The notes under the pieces were generated by a model. It was not told the DNA's origin. It made no database searches and saw only the letters and a program-made list of their open reading frames with translations. The translations under genes and the position numbers were made by a program. From Streptomyces chattanoogensis (lineage in GTDB: Bacteria > Actinomycetota > Actinomycetes > Streptomycetales > Streptomycetaceae): a stretch of DNA of 64,000 bases. The stretch is taken from NCBI RefSeq assembly GCF_001294335.1, contig NZ_LGKG01000112.1, positions 273,727 to 337,726 of the forward strand, written 5' to 3'. Position 1 is the stretch's first letter. Each line of letters starts with the position of its first letter. Positions 25,721 to 34,361 of this stretch are shown in pieces.

Positions 25721-27346
25721 CTACGGCAGGCGCACCGACTGTCCGTGGTTGAAGTGGTTGCCCGGGTCCCACTTCGCCTTGACCTGCTGCATACGGGGGT
25801 AGTTGTCCCCGAAATACAGGGTGTGCCACGGCACTCCAGAGGTGTTGTGCCGCGGGTCGTTGAGATCGATGTCGGCGTAATTGATGTAGCAGCCGTCGGT
25901 GGTGTCGTCGAGTACCGGTACTCCGCCGGTCTTCTGGTACACGTCCTCGTAGAAGGACCGCAGCCAGGAGATGTTCGCGGCGTCGTCGGCCGGGTTATTC
26001 CAGTACGTCTGGTACAGCAGCTTGAAACGTGAATCACGGTGCACACTCGCGGTGTCTCCCGCTCGCACGCTGTTCACCGCGCAGCCGAAGGAACTGAACT
26101 GCACCATGGCCCGCGGGTTTTCGAGGTCCGTATGAGCCAGGTGCTCGTACATCGCCTCGATCTGTTCCTCGGTCACATTCTGTTTGTTGTAGGCCGACTT
26201 GTAGTCCGCGCGCAGGGTCGGGTCGACCAGGAAGTTGGTGGTGGTGCCGAAGTACCGCGTGGCCTGCAGCCACGGAAGCCGCTGCGTTTTGTGGTACTGC
26301 GGCATCGGCTTGTGCTCACCCATGGTGTTGGTGACGGGGCCGTGCTCGATGTCGACACCGTCGGTGACGGCGGCGATATAGGCCTCCAGCAGTTTCTCCG
26401 CGTTCGGAGTGGTGGCGTCCATCTGGGACACCAGGCCTATCTGACCATTGGACTTGTGGTTGAGCAGCAGCGAACTCATCAGTCCGCTGTAGGCGCTGCC
26501 GGGCTCGGAATTCTCGTCCGCCGTGTGCCAGGCCGAGTAATTCCGCGCGAGCCGGGTGAACGCCTCCTTGGTCATGTCGCCCCAGGACCAGGCGACGGCG
26601 CTGACCAGCACCTCACTCGGCGGCTTGATGAGCGCCTGCTCCGGCCGCCGGCCGGTGGCCTTCGGGGAGCGGAACCAGTACCGGGTGATGACCCCGAAGT
26701 TCCCGCCGCCGGCCCCGGTGTGGGCCCACCACAGCTCCCGGTTGGGGTCGGACTCCTCGCGGGTGGCGACGACCGTACGGGCGGTGCCGTGGGCATCGAC
26801 CACGACCACCTCGACCGCATAGAGATGGTCGACGATCAGACCGTCCCGGCGGGCGAGCATGCCCCATCCGCCACCGCTGACATGGCCGCCGACGCCCACC
26901 GAGTAGCACATACCGCCGGGGAGGGTGACGCCCCACACCTTGTACAGGCGCTCGTAGACGTCGAGCAGCGTCGCACCGGCCTCCACCGCGAATGCGGAGA
27001 ACCGGTCGTCGTAGTAGACCGACGTCATCTCCGACATGTCGAGCACTATCTTGGTGTCGGCGTTGAAGACGAAGTTCTCGTAGCAGTGCCCGCCACCACG
27101 GACCGTCAGTTTCTTTCCGGCCCGGACCGCTTCTTGCACCACGGCCTGAACCTGCTGGGTGGAATCGACCACCCGTACGGATTCCGGCCGTCCGACCCAC
27201 CGCTGGTTCATCCCGCGCACCAGGTCCCCGTAACGCGGATCGGCCGCCGCGATCGTCGTCGCGGAGAATTCGGCCGCAGGGGCGGGCTCGGGCCTGCGCC
27301 CCCTGCTTTCCCCGCCCCGTTCCTGATCCTCGTGTTCGTTCGTCAT
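25721..27346 (-). CDS. Berberine-bridge-type FAD-linked oxidase with bicovalent FAD
   Basis: A 541-aa PCMH/BBE-type flavoprotein. RGGGHCYENF gives the histidyl-FAD residue H87, and GGMCYSVGVGGHVSGGG gives the cysteinyl-FAD residue C147: both covalent links of the bicovalent subclass are present. The BBE C-terminal motif NYADIDLND followed by the final WDPGNHFNHGQS is intact. Family members oxidise sugars, or build rings in antibiotics and alkaloids. No Sec or Tat signal is seen; the N-terminal 25 residues are charged and disordered. Substrate unknown; the gene stands alone between two biosynthetic neighbourhoods. Confidence 0.9.
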   Translation of the reverse strand: MTNEHEDQERGGESRGRRPEPAPAAEFSATTIAAADPRYGDLVRGMNQRWVGRPESVRVVDSTQQVQAVVQEAVRAGKKLTVRGGGHCYENFVFNADTKIVLDMSEMTSVYYDDRFSAFAVEAGATLLDVYERLYKVWGVTLPGGMCYSVGVGGHVSGGGWGMLARRDGLIVDHLYAVEVVVVDAHGTARTVVATREESDPNRELWWAHTGAGGGNFGVITRYWFRSPKATGRRPEQALIKPPSEVLVSAVAWSWGDMTKEAFTRLARNYSAWHTADENSEPGSAYSGLMSSLLLNHKSNGQIGLVSQMDATTPNAEKLLEAYIAAVTDGVDIEHGPVTNTMGEHKPMPQYHKTQRLPWLQATRYFGTTTNFLVDPTLRADYKSAYNKQNVTEEQIEAMYEHLAHTDLENPRAMVQFSSFGCAVNSVRAGDTASVHRDSRFKLLYQTYWNNPADDAANISWLRSFYEDVYQKTGGVPVLDDTTDGCYINYADIDLNDPRHNTSGVPWHTLYFGDNYPRMQQVKAKWDPGNHFNHGQSVRLP

Positions 27347-27772
27347 AACTGTTGTCGAGCCCTTCCTGAGTGAATTACCCCGGACCTACTCGATCCCCGT
27401 GCGACGGGAATCCGTGTGCTGTCCGCACAGCAGCAGCGGACGATGGGCATGTGCGCCACCAGAGCCGAAGGGGCGACCGTCGCGATCGCATGCCGTATGG
27501 CAGACAGAGAATGCGCACGGAGCGCCAAGAACAGATCTCCCCCCGGATCCTGGACTCCCCGACGCTCGACACGGGAACGCAATGCCCCGGACCCAAAAGG
27601 GGAGTCACCGCGATAATGGAGCCCGATCCACAGGATTTCAAGCCAATCGGGGATATCCCCGCGCAGTGTTTGCCATTCCGACAAGAGGCTGTGACGGAAG
27701 TGGCGGAAACCCACCTGCCAGAACGGCCTGCCGAAATCGGAGTTCCGCCTTCCGGGCCCCGCAGCCGCGCAT
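27347..27772. other. Intergenic region upstream of the FAD oxidase gene
   Basis: This 426-bp region has no recognisable coding frame. It is less GC-rich than the surrounding genes around 27590-27700 and presumably holds the minus-strand promoter of the oxidase. A short inverted repeat gtccgc/gcggac lies near 27420-27440. Nothing else is seen. Confidence 0.4.
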
Positions 27773-28408
27773 CTACGTGTCGTGCTGCCCCGAGGAACCG
27801 CGGCGATGGCACCCCACCAGATGCGTATCGACCAGGCCGATGGCCTCCATGAGGGCGTAACTCGTGGTGGGGCCGACGAACCGGAAGCCGTACGAGCGCA
27901 GTTCGGCCGCCAGGGCCTTCGACTCGGCGGTCCTGGTGGGGACTTCGGAGACCGTACGGGGCACCGGGGTGCGGACGGGTTTGTGGGACCAGATCAGCCG
28001 GTCGAGTCCGCCGTGCTCGCGCAGCTGCAGCACGGCCTGCGCGTTGGTCCGTGCCGCCTCGATCTTCGCGCGGTTGCGGACGATGCCGGCATCGCCCATG
28101 AGACGTACGACGTCCCCGTCCGTATACGCCGCGACGGCCTCCGGGTCGAAGGCGTCGAACGCCGCGCGGAAGGCCGGGCGTTTGGCGAGAATCGTCAGCC
28201 AGCTCAGCCCGGACTGGAAGGCCTCGAGAGTGATCCGCTCGAACAGCGCCTGCTCGCCGCGGACCGGCAGTCCCCATTCGGTGTCGTGGTACTGCTGGTT
28301 GAGCGGGTGCGAGACGGCCCACAGGCAACGCCCGAGCCCGTCCTCCCCCACGACGGCTTCCCCCTCCGCCGGCCGGGCGTCCGGCTCGCTGCCGGTTGTA
28401 CTGGTCAC
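27773..28408 (-). CDS. tag: DNA-3-methyladenine glycosylase I
   Basis: A 211-aa Tag enzyme that excises 3-methyladenine from DNA. It has the N-terminal zinc-snap segment GRCLWAVSHPLNQQYHDTEWG, then LFERITLEAFQSGLSWLTIL (substrate pocket), DAGIVRNRAKIEAARTNAQA (HhH-like), and the C-terminal zinc ligands in VDTHLVGCHR. A GTG start at 28408 follows GAGAGAG. It is 39 bp downstream of an Ada-type zinc protein in the same orientation, a likely alkylation-repair pair. 3-Methyladenine is a lesion made by methylating agents such as N-nitrosoureas. Confidence 0.93.
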   Translation of the reverse strand: MTSTTGSEPDARPAEGEAVVGEDGLGRCLWAVSHPLNQQYHDTEWGLPVRGEQALFERITLEAFQSGLSWLTILAKRPAFRAAFDAFDPEAVAAYTDGDVVRLMGDAGIVRNRAKIEAARTNAQAVLQLREHGGLDRLIWSHKPVRTPVPRTVSEVPTRTAESKALAAELRSYGFRFVGPTTSYALMEAIGLVDTHLVGCHRRGSSGQHDT

Positions 28409-28447
28409 GCACTCACTCTCTCTTCCACCGCTGCCCCCGGGACAGCC

Positions 28448-28726
28448 TCACAACGCGCCGTTCCTCCGGTCCTTCCACCGCGCGTACTGCCAGGGCAGGC
28501 ACACCGCGCAGGGCCGGTGCCCCGCGGCGACAGCGGTTTCTTCATCGGCGAAGAAGACCCGATGCCGTACGTAATGACCGCGGGCGAGGGCACGCAGCGC
28601 GGAAGGACAGTCGAGTCGCCCGTACAGCTTCAGATTCCCCCGCCGGTATCCGCCGAGGGAGCCGGGCATGGCACTCGGATAGGACCGACCGTCGCGCCCC
28701 GTCAGGGTGTACGTCGTGTCGGCCAT
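28448..28726 (-). CDS. Small Ada-type metal-binding protein
   Basis: A 92-aa protein resembling the zinc-binding domain of Ada: LYGRLDCPSALRALARGHYV, then RVFFADEETAVAAGHRPCAVC. Three cysteines (C40, C73, C76) are visible; the fourth Ada ligand position has no Cys, so a nearby His (H51 or H55) would have to substitute, or the zinc site is altered. ATG 28726 is preferred over an in-frame GTG at 28741 because conserved sequence starts at ADTTYTLTGRDG. Probable sensor or repair accessory paired with tag. Confidence 0.75.
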   Translation of the reverse strand: MADTTYTLTGRDGRSYPSAMPGSLGGYRRGNLKLYGRLDCPSALRALARGHYVRHRVFFADEETAVAAGHRPCAVCLPWQYARWKDRRNGAL

Positions 28727-28780
28727 GAGCCGAGTGTGCACGCCCGGCGGCCAGGGATCCGGCGGTATTCGGACGTCGTG

Positions 28781-28975
28781 CTACCGCTCGGCGCCCTGCG
28801 GGTACCAGCGCAGTTCCACGGTGTTGCCATCGGGGTCCGCCACGTGGACCGACTGTGCCTCACCCCGCGCGGCCGGTCGACCAGATCGATGATGGTGGTC
28901 GGGCTGACCCGCGCCGACGGGAACGCGGCATCACCGCACATTGAGCACCAGGTGTGCGAACTCCTTGACTCGCAT
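28781..28975 (-). pseudogene. VOC-family (glyoxalase-like) remnant
   Basis: On the minus strand an ATG at 28973-28975 opens MRVKEFAHLVLNVR, a typical VOC-family N-terminus, and then meets a stop. Downstream in another frame SVHVADPDGNTVELRWYPQG, a typical VOC C-terminus, runs to a stop at 28781-28783. The middle of the domain is missing. An internally deleted, frameshifted glyoxalase/bleomycin-resistance-like gene is the best explanation. Confidence 0.6.
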
Positions 28976-29350
28976 GAGGCTGTGCAACCTTCCGTCTGCC
29001 GTGGAGTATGTGCGCGTCCTCGCCGGCGTGGTGGAACTCCAGGAACTCGCCGAACGCCGGGCAGCGGCGGTGCAGTGCCAGTCCCAGCCCGGTGCCGGCG
29101 GTTCGCCGGGTCCGGGCCGGGCATCCGACGGCGGAAGCGAAGGGCAACGACCACGCGATGCCGCCATATGGCACCGCCGTGCCGTCCGTCACGGACGCGA
29201 CATTCGAGAGGGAGGTGCTGTGCTCCGAATTTCCCGGGCGCGCGCGAAGCGGCGGTTGCGGCAAGAGCTCGCAGGCGTGGTGTGCCCGGTTCCCGTCGTA
29301 GCGGGACCGGGCGGCGCGGGCCCTCGGGCGTCTGGGTATCGTGACGCCGC
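28976..29350. other. Decayed intergenic region
   Basis: These 375 bp hold only gene debris: several overlapping frames on both strands without a full domain. A thioredoxin-like N-terminal scrap is listed separately at 29158-29303. Together with the VOC remnant this marks a zone of past rearrangement. Confidence 0.45.
29158..29303 (+). pseudogene. Possible thioredoxin N-terminal fragment
   Basis: The plus-strand frame from an ATG at 29158 reads VPSVTDATFEREVLCSEFP, close to the usual start of actinobacterial thioredoxins (VTDATFEEVVLRS), but the following WCGPC active-site region is absent and a stop is met. It is most likely a truncated relic; chance similarity cannot be excluded. Confidence 0.35.
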
Positions 29351-29884
29351 GTGGGCGACAGCACGGTGTGGACGGTGGCGATCGCGGCGCTGACCGGGGG
29401 CACGGCGGTGCTCGCCAGTTGGGTGACCAGCCGCGGCAGTACCCAGGCGGCCAGGATCCAGGCGGAGACCGCGGCGCGCTCGCAGCGTGCCGAGCGGCTG
29501 CGCGAGAGCCGCCGCGCGGCCTATCTGGATCTGATCGAAGAGACCCATCTCATGGGCGAGTTGTTCTGGGACATAGCGGCCGCGCTCCGTCTTCCCGACT
29601 CCGCGGACCGTACCGCGGCCCTGCGTACGCTGCACGACCGTCAGGTCGCCGGGTACGGGAAGATCCGCCGCTGCGCGCGTGTCGTGGAACTGGAGGGACC
29701 GCCCGCTGCGGCCGCCGCCGCGCTCACCGTGCAGAAGAGGACCGGGCCTTTCCATGCGGCCCTCACGGCCGCGCTGTCCGGCGACCGCGACAGCCACGCC
29801 GCGTTCGACGCCGCTTTCAGCCCTTTCTGGAAGGCGTTGGAGGACTTTGTGGAGGCGGCCCGCACCGCCCATCAGCGGGAGTGA
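29351..29884 (+). CDS. Hypothetical membrane-anchored protein
   Basis: A 177-aa protein with one N-terminal hydrophobic segment (VWTVAIAALTGGTAVLASWVT), followed by a predicted helical, Arg/Ala/Glu-rich region (AARIQAETAARSQRAERLRESRR) that could form a coiled coil, and a helical C-terminal part. Streptomyces genomes carry many proteins of this plan. I do not recognise a family or function. GTG start with weak upstream site. It stands 78 bp before the VWA protein gene. Confidence 0.6.
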   Translation: MGDSTVWTVAIAALTGGTAVLASWVTSRGSTQAARIQAETAARSQRAERLRESRRAAYLDLIEETHLMGELFWDIAAALRLPDSADRTAALRTLHDRQVAGYGKIRRCARVVELEGPPAAAAAALTVQKRTGPFHAALTAALSGDRDSHAAFDAAFSPFWKALEDFVEAARTAHQRE

Positions 29885-29962
29885 GGCGCCCGGCCGGCCG
29901 GGGCCGCGGTCCATATGGACGGGCCGTTTGGCGCCGGGGCGAATCCTCAATACGATCCGGCG

Positions 29963-31237
29963 ATGATCATAAGAAAACGGCTGGCGGCCGGGGTGTGCGG
30001 GCTGCTCGCCACCCTGGCCGTCGGGCTCCTTCCGGCCTCCGCCGTCGCGGACGAACCCGATGCGAAACCCTCCCCCAAAGTCGAGTTGGTACTCGACGTC
30101 AGCGGCTCCATGCGGGCCCGCGACATCGACGGACAGTCGCGGATGTCCGCGGCGAAGCAGGCGTTCAACGAGGTGCTGGACGCGGTCCCGCACGAGGTGC
30201 AGCTCGGGATCCGTACCCTCGGCGCCAACTACCCCGGTGACGACCGCAAGCGCGGCTGCAAGGACACCAAGCAGCTCTACCCGGTCGGCCCGCTCGACCG
30301 GACCGAGGCCAAGACGGCGGTGGCGACGCTCGCCCCCACCGGCTGGACCCCGATCGGCCCGGCCCTGCTGGGTGCGGCCGATGACCTCAAGGGCGGCGAC
30401 GCGACCCGCCGGATCGTCCTGATCACGGACGGCGAGGACACCTGCGCCCCGCTCGACCCCTGCGTAGTGGCGCGCGACATCGCGTCCCGGGGAATCCACC
30501 TCACCGTCGACACCCTCGGCCTGCTGCCGGACGCCAAGACCCGTGACCAGCTCAGCTGCATCGCCGAGGCCACCGGCGGTACGTACACGTCGGTCCGGCA
30601 CACCGGTGAACTCCGCAAACGCGTCCATCAGTTGGTGGACAGAGCCGCCAGACCGGTGGTCACGCCGGTGGCGACCAAGGGCGCGGATCAGTGTGACGGT
30701 GCGCCCAAGCTGACGCCCGGTCTCTACAGCGACCGCGAGAAGTTCGCCGAGCACCGCTGGTACCGGGTGGACGTCCGGCCGGGCCAGGAACTGCGGGCGT
30801 CGGTGAGCGTCGCCGCGGACCGCACGGTCAACAACGACTACGGGGTGCTGCTGCGGGCCTCGACGGTCCATGGCCGGGAAATCGTGCGGGGGTCGGAGGC
30901 CGGCAGCGGCCGGACCGATGTGATCTCGTCCGGGCTGCGCTATCCGAAGTCGTCGGACGATGCCGCCGAGGGGGACGACAAGCCCGCGGCGGAGACGGTG
31001 TGCCTGCAGGTCAGCAACTCCTTCTCGGCGCCGGCCTCGGTCAAGACCGCGCCCGGTCTGCCGGTCGAGCTGACCGTCGACCTGGTGGACGCGCCGCATG
31101 ACGCCGCGGACATCGCCTCGTTCGGCCTGGGGCGCGGCTGGTGGCTGCTGGGCGCGCTGGTGCTGACCGGTCTGGTCGCCGGGCTGGTGTGGGGCTGGAT
31201 CTCGCGCTGGCGCATTTCCGTCTGGAGGACCAACTGA
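29963..31237 (+). CDS. Secreted/membrane VWA-domain protein
   Basis: A 424-aa protein with a Sec signal peptide (residues 1-33, AxA-like SAVADE), a von Willebrand factor A domain at about 40-225 and a C-terminal transmembrane segment (WWLLGALVLTGLVAGLVWGW). The MIDAS metal site is complete: DVSGSM, the Thr in TGWTPIG, and the Asp in LITDGEDT. Such proteins bind partners on the cell surface through divalent metal. Several Cys pairs suggest an extracytoplasmic fold. It overlaps the next gene by 1 bp (TGATG), so the two form a unit. Confidence 0.88.
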   Translation: MIIRKRLAAGVCGLLATLAVGLLPASAVADEPDAKPSPKVELVLDVSGSMRARDIDGQSRMSAAKQAFNEVLDAVPHEVQLGIRTLGANYPGDDRKRGCKDTKQLYPVGPLDRTEAKTAVATLAPTGWTPIGPALLGAADDLKGGDATRRIVLITDGEDTCAPLDPCVVARDIASRGIHLTVDTLGLLPDAKTRDQLSCIAEATGGTYTSVRHTGELRKRVHQLVDRAARPVVTPVATKGADQCDGAPKLTPGLYSDREKFAEHRWYRVDVRPGQELRASVSVAADRTVNNDYGVLLRASTVHGREIVRGSEAGSGRTDVISSGLRYPKSSDDAAEGDDKPAAETVCLQVSNSFSAPASVKTAPGLPVELTVDLVDAPHDAADIASFGLGRGWWLLGALVLTGLVAGLVWGWISRWRISVWRTN

Positions 31238-32160
31238 TGCGTATCGTGCAGGGACTTACCGGACGGATACGGACCCGGCGTGAACGGGCCCTGGGCGCAC
31301 GGACCTGGCGTGTACCGGCCGGCCGGGTGCTGACGTCCTGTGTCGCGGCGGGAGCCGCACTGTGGGGTGCGGCGGGCATGGCCGCGGCGGACAGCCCCAC
31401 CCCGGCTTCCAGTGCCTCCGCTTCGGACGCGAGCGGCGACGGGCCGACCGAGGCCGGTACGTCGTTCCGTACCGCGACGGCGGTCAAGCCGGGCCAGCGG
31501 GCCACGGCCGACGCCTCGACCGGTGACTACCTCTACTGGGTGGTCCCGGTGGACCAGGGGCAGCAGGCCACGGTGCGGGCCAAGGTGACGCTGCCCAAGG
31601 CCGCCCGGCGCGGCACCGCCACCTGGCAGCTCGATGTCTACGACGGGCTGCGGCGCCGCCAGGCCTGCCGGTACGGGGCGCAGACCAGGGCGGCGGCGCA
31701 GGACGCGTCCTCCGTCGAGCTGTCGTGCACCCTGCGGACGGTCCGCGGCTGGGCGGAGCCGTGGGCGAACGATCCGCTGCCGGGGAGCTATTACGTACGG
31801 CTGACGGTCGTGGATCTGCCGCAGGAGGACCTCGGACAGCCGGTGCACGCCGAGGTCCGGGCCGATACGGCCGAGGCGGGCGGTGCGCAGGCCGTCGACG
31901 GTTCCCTCGCCGCACCGCTCGTGCCGGGCGCCGGCACCGCGACACCGCAGGACGAGGCGACACCGCAGGACGGGGCGAGCGCATCGCCGGACCGGGCGAC
32001 GGCTCTGGCCGAGCCGGACGGCGGCTGGTCCTCCGGCTGGTGGTCCGACCGCTGGATCTGGACGGCGGCCGGCGGGCTGCTCGCGGCCCTGGCCGGGATC
32101 TGGGGTTACTCCCTGACCCGCGGCTCCGGCCGTCCCTCGCGGGTGCCGCCGGGCGCCTGA
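31237..32160 (+). CDS. Secreted membrane-anchored partner of the VWA protein
   Basis: A 307-aa protein with an arginine-rich N-terminus, a hydrophobic signal segment (VLTSCVAAGAALWGAAGMAAADS), an extracytoplasmic beta-rich region at about 70-210 (SFRTATAVKPGQRATADAS then YLYWVVPVDQGQQATVRAKV, resembling the VWA partner's C-terminal domain), a Pro/Thr/Ala linker, and a C-terminal transmembrane helix (WIWTAAGGLLAALAGIWGY). Function is unknown. Tight overlap with the VWA gene implies a surface complex. A T-tailed terminator follows. Confidence 0.75.
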   Translation: MRIVQGLTGRIRTRRERALGARTWRVPAGRVLTSCVAAGAALWGAAGMAAADSPTPASSASASDASGDGPTEAGTSFRTATAVKPGQRATADASTGDYLYWVVPVDQGQQATVRAKVTLPKAARRGTATWQLDVYDGLRRRQACRYGAQTRAAAQDASSVELSCTLRTVRGWAEPWANDPLPGSYYVRLTVVDLPQEDLGQPVHAEVRADTAEAGGAQAVDGSLAAPLVPGAGTATPQDEATPQDGASASPDRATALAEPDGGWSSGWWSDRWIWTAAGGLLAALAGIWGYSLTRGSGRPSRVPPGA

Positions 32161-32179
32161 CCTGCCGTACCGCCTGACG

Positions 32180-32214
32180 AAGTCACCGCAGCCCCGCGCT
32201 GCGGTGACTTTTGT
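32180..32214 (+). terminator. Rho-independent terminator after the VWA pair
   Basis: Perfect 12-bp arms aagtcaccgcag (32180-32191) and ctgcggtgactt (32199-32210), a 7-nt loop, followed by ttgt. This is the only classical T-tailed terminator noticed in the window. Confidence 0.88.
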
Positions 32215-32413
32215 CTGTGCTCCGCCCTATCCGAAAGTGACGGACGATTGGTGACTTTCCGCAGCTGTGCGTAATCGCTCGGCGCTCTACCGTCGATATC
32301 AGGAGCCGGGACGCGGGAAGGCACGGGAGGGGGCGACCAGCGGGCGGGAGAGGGAGGAGTGGCCTGGGGCTCAGGCGCGGAGGAAGGTAGAGGGTGTGGA
32401 ACGGAGCGAGACC

Positions 32414-33283
32414 ATGAAGGACGTCATCACGGTCGGTCTGGACGGTACGCCCGAGTCGTTGTCCGCCGCGCGGTGGGCGGCTCAGGAAGCGCGGCTGCGC
32501 AACGCCCGGCTCCGGCTGCTGCACGCCTGGGTCATGCTCGCGCCGGAAGAGGCCGCCCACCCGGTCGACGAGCAGGACCAGAACTACTGGCCGCACCGGA
32601 TCATGGACGAGGCGCGAGCGACCGTACAGGCGCAGGAGCCGGACCTGCCACTGGACGAGGCCCTGGTGACCGAGGACCCGTTGGAGGCCCTGAAGAGCGC
32701 CGCCGGGGAGTCGGACCTGCTGGTCCTCGGGTCGCGGGATCTGGGGCCCCTCTCGCGCTATGTGCTGGGCGAGACCGGGCTGCAGATCGTGGCGCAGACG
32801 GAGACCCCCGTCGTCCTAGTACGGGCCCGGCAGGAGACGGCCGCGACCGAGCGCAACGCCGATGTGGTGGTCGGGGTGAGCCTGCACGAGCCCTGCGAGG
32901 CGCTGCTCGCCTTCGCCTTCCACAGCGCCGCGCGCCGCGGCGTCACGCTGCGGGCCGTCCACGGCCGGCACCTTCCGGCGCATGCGTACAACCGCGGTGG
33001 CGGAGTGGAGCCGTACGCCGCGGAGATGACGGCGAAGGACGCCCAGGGGGAGCTGACCGAGGCGCTGCGGCCCTGGCGGGAGAGGTTCCCCGAGGTACGG
33101 GTGGCGGAGCGGGTGGAGCTGGAGAGTCCGGCGTCGGCGCTGCTGCACGGCGCCGAGGACGCCGGGCTGCTGATCGTCGGACGCCGGCACAAGCGCCGGA
33201 TGCTGGCGGCCCGGATCGGACATGTGGTGCAGGCGGCGGTGCATCACGCGCCCTGTGCGGTGGCGGTGGTGCCGCACGAGTGA
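32414..33283 (+). CDS. Universal stress protein, two tandem UspA domains
   Basis: A 289-aa protein with two UspA domains. The first starts VITVGLDGTPESLSAARWA and ends with LLVLGSRDLGPLSRYVLG and CP-like VVLV; the second starts VVVGVSLHEPCEALLAFAF and ends LLIVGRRHKRRMLAARIGHV. The ATP-binding G-x2-G-x9-G motif is fairly kept in the first domain and degenerate in the second. Cytoplasmic stress protein of the kind induced by hypoxia or dormancy in actinobacteria. ATG 32414 is preceded by ACGGAGCGAG. Confidence 0.92.
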   Translation: MKDVITVGLDGTPESLSAARWAAQEARLRNARLRLLHAWVMLAPEEAAHPVDEQDQNYWPHRIMDEARATVQAQEPDLPLDEALVTEDPLEALKSAAGESDLLVLGSRDLGPLSRYVLGETGLQIVAQTETPVVLVRARQETAATERNADVVVGVSLHEPCEALLAFAFHSAARRGVTLRAVHGRHLPAHAYNRGGGVEPYAAEMTAKDAQGELTEALRPWRERFPEVRVAERVELESPASALLHGAEDAGLLIVGRRHKRRMLAARIGHVVQAAVHHAPCAVAVVPHE

Positions 33284-33347
33284 CGGGCCGGCGGCGGCGG
33301 GCTGACGGACCGAGGGGCCGGCCGGCAGGAGGAAGCGGAGGCAGACC

Positions 33348-33647
33348 ATGGCGACGACAACGGAGTGGGACGTGCGTCTGTACCTCTCCGAGGAGAACGG
33401 GACGACCAAGGCGCGGGTGGAACTGGACACCGGCACCATCGCGCTCACCGGGCACGGCATCGCCCGGTGCAGTCCCCAGGACGTGGACGTCCCGGTGATC
33501 GGGGACGAGCTGGCGGCCGGGCGGGCGATGCACGATCTGGGCTCGAAGCTGATCCAGGTGGCCGATCACGACATGGCAGGCGTCGGCGCACCGCCGCCCG
33601 AGCGCCGGCCGCGACAGGCGTACGGCTGGATGAGCGAGATGGCGTGA
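33348..33647 (+). CDS. DUF1876 (dsRBD-like) protein
   Basis: A 99-aa protein matching DUF1876: WDVRLYLSEENGTTKARVEL, then TGHGIARCSPQDVDVPVIGDELAAGRAM and LGSKLIQVADHDM. The fold is dsRBD-like and the function unproven; in Streptomyces such genes often neighbour universal stress proteins, as here. GGAGG precedes the ATG at good spacing. Confidence 0.88.
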   Translation: MATTTEWDVRLYLSEENGTTKARVELDTGTIALTGHGIARCSPQDVDVPVIGDELAAGRAMHDLGSKLIQVADHDMAGVGAPPPERRPRQAYGWMSEMA

Positions 33648-33749
33648 CCCCGCGGCGGGTGCCCGCCTGCGCCCGGTGCTGCTGTCCCGGCTCTCCCCAG
33701 GACACGTCCGGCGTGCGACCGTCTACGCACGGGCGGAAGGCGGTGGTGT

Positions 33750-34337
33750 GTGATGCGGCTCCCGATGGTTCTCGCACGGCTCCGGTGCGGCCCGCTGCGG
33801 CGCGGTTGTGATGTGGCGGAGTCCTGGCTGGTGCTGGTCACCGCAGTGCTGATGGCGCTCGCCGCCCCGGCCGCCGGGGTGACCGCGGCGCATGCGGTGG
33901 CCGATGCGGCCGCCCGGCAGCACCAGGACCGGCACGGCGTCACCGCCGTCCTGACCGAGGATCCGCCGGCCCGTATCGGGGCGGACCCCACCGGCGGCGT
34001 CGGCGGCCGGGCGCACGCCACGGTGCGGTGGACTGCCGCCGACGGCACGTCCCGTACGGGAGAAACCAGGGTTCCCACCGGCCTGCGGGCCGGCGACCGG
34101 ACCACGGCCTGGCTCAACGAGGACGGCGCGCTGCTGCGGGACCCCGTCACCGAAGTGGAGGCCACGATCCAGAGCATCGCGATCGGCACGGTGGCGGCGG
34201 GCGGCACCTGTCTGCTGCTGCTCGCCGCGGAGCGGGCCGGCGGAGTGCTCATCGACCGCCGCCGCTCGGCCCTGTGGGAACGGGAGTGGGCAGCCGGGGA
34301 CGCCCAGTGGGGACGCCGGGAGCGGGGCAGCCCGTGA
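33750..34337 (+). CDS. Rv1733c-family membrane protein
   Basis: A 195-aa protein with two transmembrane segments flanking an extracytoplasmic domain: VAESWLVLVTAVLMALAAPAAGV near the start and SIAIGTVAAGGTCLLLLAAERA near the end, with the typical TVRWTAADGTSRTGETRVP and GDRTTAWLNEDG repeats between. It belongs to the Rv1733c family, which is dormancy-associated in mycobacteria; function unknown. Together with the Usp and DUF1876 genes it forms a stress-type group. Start GTG 33750 or ATG 33753. Confidence 0.85.
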   Translation: MMRLPMVLARLRCGPLRRGCDVAESWLVLVTAVLMALAAPAAGVTAAHAVADAAARQHQDRHGVTAVLTEDPPARIGADPTGGVGGRAHATVRWTAADGTSRTGETRVPTGLRAGDRTTAWLNEDGALLRDPVTEVEATIQSIAIGTVAAGGTCLLLLAAERAGGVLIDRRRSALWEREWAAGDAQWGRRERGSP

Positions 34338-34361
34338 CGAGCGGCGGCCATGACCCATCGG

